A DNA stretch of 64,000 nucleotides, from positions 88,803 to 152,802 of the forward strand of contig QCCX01000003.1 of assembly GCA_003278845.1 (NCBI GenBank). The letters run 5' to 3'. This document shows positions 62,696 through 64,000 of the stretch, one piece after another. How positions within the stretch are numbered: the stretch's first letter is position 1; each line of letters starts with the position of its first letter. Below the pieces are notes generated by a model. It was not told where the DNA came from and searched no databases. It was given only the letters and a program-made list of their open reading frames with translations. Both the position numbers and the translations under genes were made by a program. The stretch is from Prochlorococcus sp. AG-347-O22. GTDB taxonomy: Bacteria; Cyanobacteriota; Cyanobacteriia; PCC-6307; Cyanobiaceae.

Positions 62696-64000
62696 ACAAC
62701 AATATTCATGATTTTTCCTTTAACAATAATTATTTTTCTTATTCCCTTATCTTGAGTCCATTTTAATATGTTAGGTCTTTTAAGAGTAAATTCTTTAATT
62801 TGATCTTCACTCATATCATTATTAATATTTACTTTATCTCTAACTTTCCCATTCACTTGTATTACTAGTTCATATGAATCTTCCTTTATTGCCTCGGCAT
62901 TAAAGGAAGGCCAGTGTTCCAAATGCACAGATTTTTTAAATCCTATAAGATGCCATATTTCTTCTGCAATATGAGGTGCAAAGGGAGCCAACAAAATACA
63001 AAAAGTTTTTAAAGCATCAATTTTTAAATTATTGTTTACGTCATTAATGGAATTTGATAATGAATTATAAAACTTCATTAGTTCTGAAATCGCGGTATTA
63101 AATTGGTTATTTAATATGTCATTTGAAATTTCTTTTATAGCGATATTCATTGACTTAATTAAACTTTTTTCTTTATCTGGATAGGAATTAGATTTACTAT
63201 TAATATCTATTGCACAATTTATATAAAGCTTCCAAATTCTGCTTAAAAATCTAAATTGTCCTTCAACATCTGTATCTCCCCATTCCAAATCTTTTTCTGG
63301 TGGTGCTTTAAATAATATAAACATTCTTGCTGTATCTGCTCCATATTTTTTAATTACTGATTCAGGGTCTATTCCATTATATTTAGACTTAGACATCTTC
63401 TCGAAAAGAACTTCGAGTTTAGAATTGTCAATTGGATCTGTAGGATTTGATAAGTCAGTAATATCGGAAGGAGAAACATATTTACCAGTTTTATTGTTTT
63501 TATAGGCTGCAGCCTGAACCATTCCTTGCGTTAATAGTTTATTAAATGGTTCATCAATTTCAAATAGTTCATTATCCCTCAAGGCTTTAGTGAAAAATCT
63601 TGCATATAACAAGTGCAATATTGCATGCTCTACCCCTCCAACATATTGATCTACAGGCAACCACTTATTGATTTCAATCTTTTCAAATGGCTTACTAGAA
63701 CATTTTGAAGATGGATATCTTAAAAAATACCATGATGAACACATGAATGTGTCCATAGTATCAGTTTCTTTTCTTGCCGCTATTCCACATTTTGGACATG
63801 TAGTATTTATCCAATTATTATTATCACCTAAAGCATTAATCTTGTTAGTCGAGATTTCTATATCTTTTGGTAAGGAAACAGGTAATTCTGATTGCTTTAA
63901 TGGAACAGATCCACATTTTTTGCAATTAACTATGGGTATCGGACATCCCCAATATCTTTGTCTAGAGATTAACCAATCTCTTAGACGATATTGAATCTTA
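62692..64000 (-). CDS. leuS: leucyl-tRNA synthetase, C-terminal part (runs off the right edge)
   Basis: LeuRS charges tRNA-Leu. The frame is open from 62692 to the window end, so the N-terminal half, including the HIGH motif and most of the editing domain, is outside. Visible are [20 protein letters not shown] at the edge, an inserted zinc-ribbon region with two CXXCG pairs (CKKCGS and CPKCGI), [15 protein letters not shown], the KMSKS motif in [16 protein letters not shown], the anticodon-binding domain ([17 protein letters not shown]) and the C-terminal domain [12 protein letters not shown]. At least 435 codons are present. Confidence 0.97.
   Translation of the reverse strand, partial: KIQYRLRDWLISRQRYWGCPIPIVNCKKCGSVPLKQSELPVSLPKDIEISTNKINALGDNNNWINTTCPKCGIAARKETDTMDTFMCSSWYFLRYPSSKCSSKPFEKIEINKWLPVDQYVGGVEHAILHLLYARFFTKALRDNELFEIDEPFNKLLTQGMVQAAAYKNNKTGKYVSPSDITDLSNPTDPIDNSKLEVLFEKMSKSKYNGIDPESVIKKYGADTARMFILFKAPPEKDLEWGDTDVEGQFRFLSRIWKLYINCAIDINSKSNSYPDKEKSLIKSMNIAIKEISNDILNNQFNTAISELMKFYNSLSNSINDVNNNLKIDALKTFCILLAPFAPHIAEEIWHLIGFKKSVHLEHWPSFNAEAIKEDSYELVIQVNGKVRDKVNINNDMSEDQIKEFTLKRPNILKWTQDKGIRKIIIVKGKIMNIVV

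Noticed and set aside
1..64000. CRISPR array, insertion sequence, prophage or defence island
   Set aside because: I found no evenly spaced direct repeats, transposase or integrase motifs, phage structural genes or known defence modules. The two isolated tRNAs lack flanking duplications typical of attachment sites.

Overview
The window looks like a stretch of core chromosome from a marine picocyanobacterium, very probably Prochlorococcus of a high-light-type, AT-rich lineage. The grounds are: strong AT bias by eye in both genes and spacers, very short intergenic gaps, and cyanobacterial marker genes (psaK, psb28, a PAM68-like assembly factor, GUN4, DUF3288, DUF1816, DUF3082, DUF3110, and the adjacent DUF2499 and DUF3593 pair). 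Single-copy bacterial housekeeping genes lie on both strands. I see no insertion sequence, prophage, CRISPR array, rRNA operon or other sign of a genomic island. The genus call rests on gene content and base composition read by eye, not on a search.

Layout. 1-3 kb: an edge fragment, a tiny membrane ORF, tRNA-Pro(GGG), msrA and an ABC exporter on the minus strand. 3-12.8 kb: a plus-strand run of DUF3288, trpD, carA, a STAS protein, mini-RNase III, a TrmH-type methylase, DUF1816, gatA and dnaE. 12.8-15.5 kb: minus-strand PAM68-like, rpsO, ruvA, a secreted glycine-zipper protein and a DMT permease. 15.6-20.7 kb: dnaG, then a minus-strand umuD-umuC-HExxH-protein cluster behind a LexA-like operator, then rlmH. 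20.7-26.6 kb: a plus-strand cluster of rsmA, ispE, DUF3082, a 31-codon ORF, pdhB, secD, secF and a small membrane protein. 26.6-31.8 kb: PerM-like, psb28, mnmH, GUN4, a RsbW-like ATPase and a methyltransferase. 31.8-36.7 kb: glnA with an NtcA-type promoter and a strong terminator, two PLP enzymes and tadA. 36.7-45 kb: mostly minus strand, with a DUF697 GTPase, lspA, bioY, a MacB-type permease, pyk, a MazG-like protein, YggT, scpB and ilvA. 45-53.3 kb: dxs, psaK, DUF3593 and DUF2499, a PrxQ-like protein, rpmB, htpG, hisZ, suhB and a ferredoxin. 53.3-64 kb: tRNA-Ser(GGA), dnaK-dnaJ-DUF3110-cyclophilin, ribBA, argC, purN, pgi and the C-terminal part of leuS, which runs off the right edge.

The genes cover amino-acid and nucleotide supply (trpD, carA, ilvA, hisZ, argC, purN, glnA), isoprenoids (dxs, ispE), replication and repair (dnaE, dnaG, ruvA, umuDC), translation and RNA modification, protein folding and export (dnaK/J, htpG, secDF, lspA), and photosystem assembly. 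Most convergent gene pairs abut or overlap. No gene-free gap exceeds about 300 bases; the largest are about 210 bases, at 33223-33436 and 53404-53616.

I found no obvious new defence or mobile system. The points most worth following up are a putative SOS-controlled operon carrying an HExxH (possibly Atp23/M76-like) protein behind umuDC, two genes whose conserved domain begins upstream of any standard start codon (the STAS gene and scpB), and several tiny membrane ORFs.
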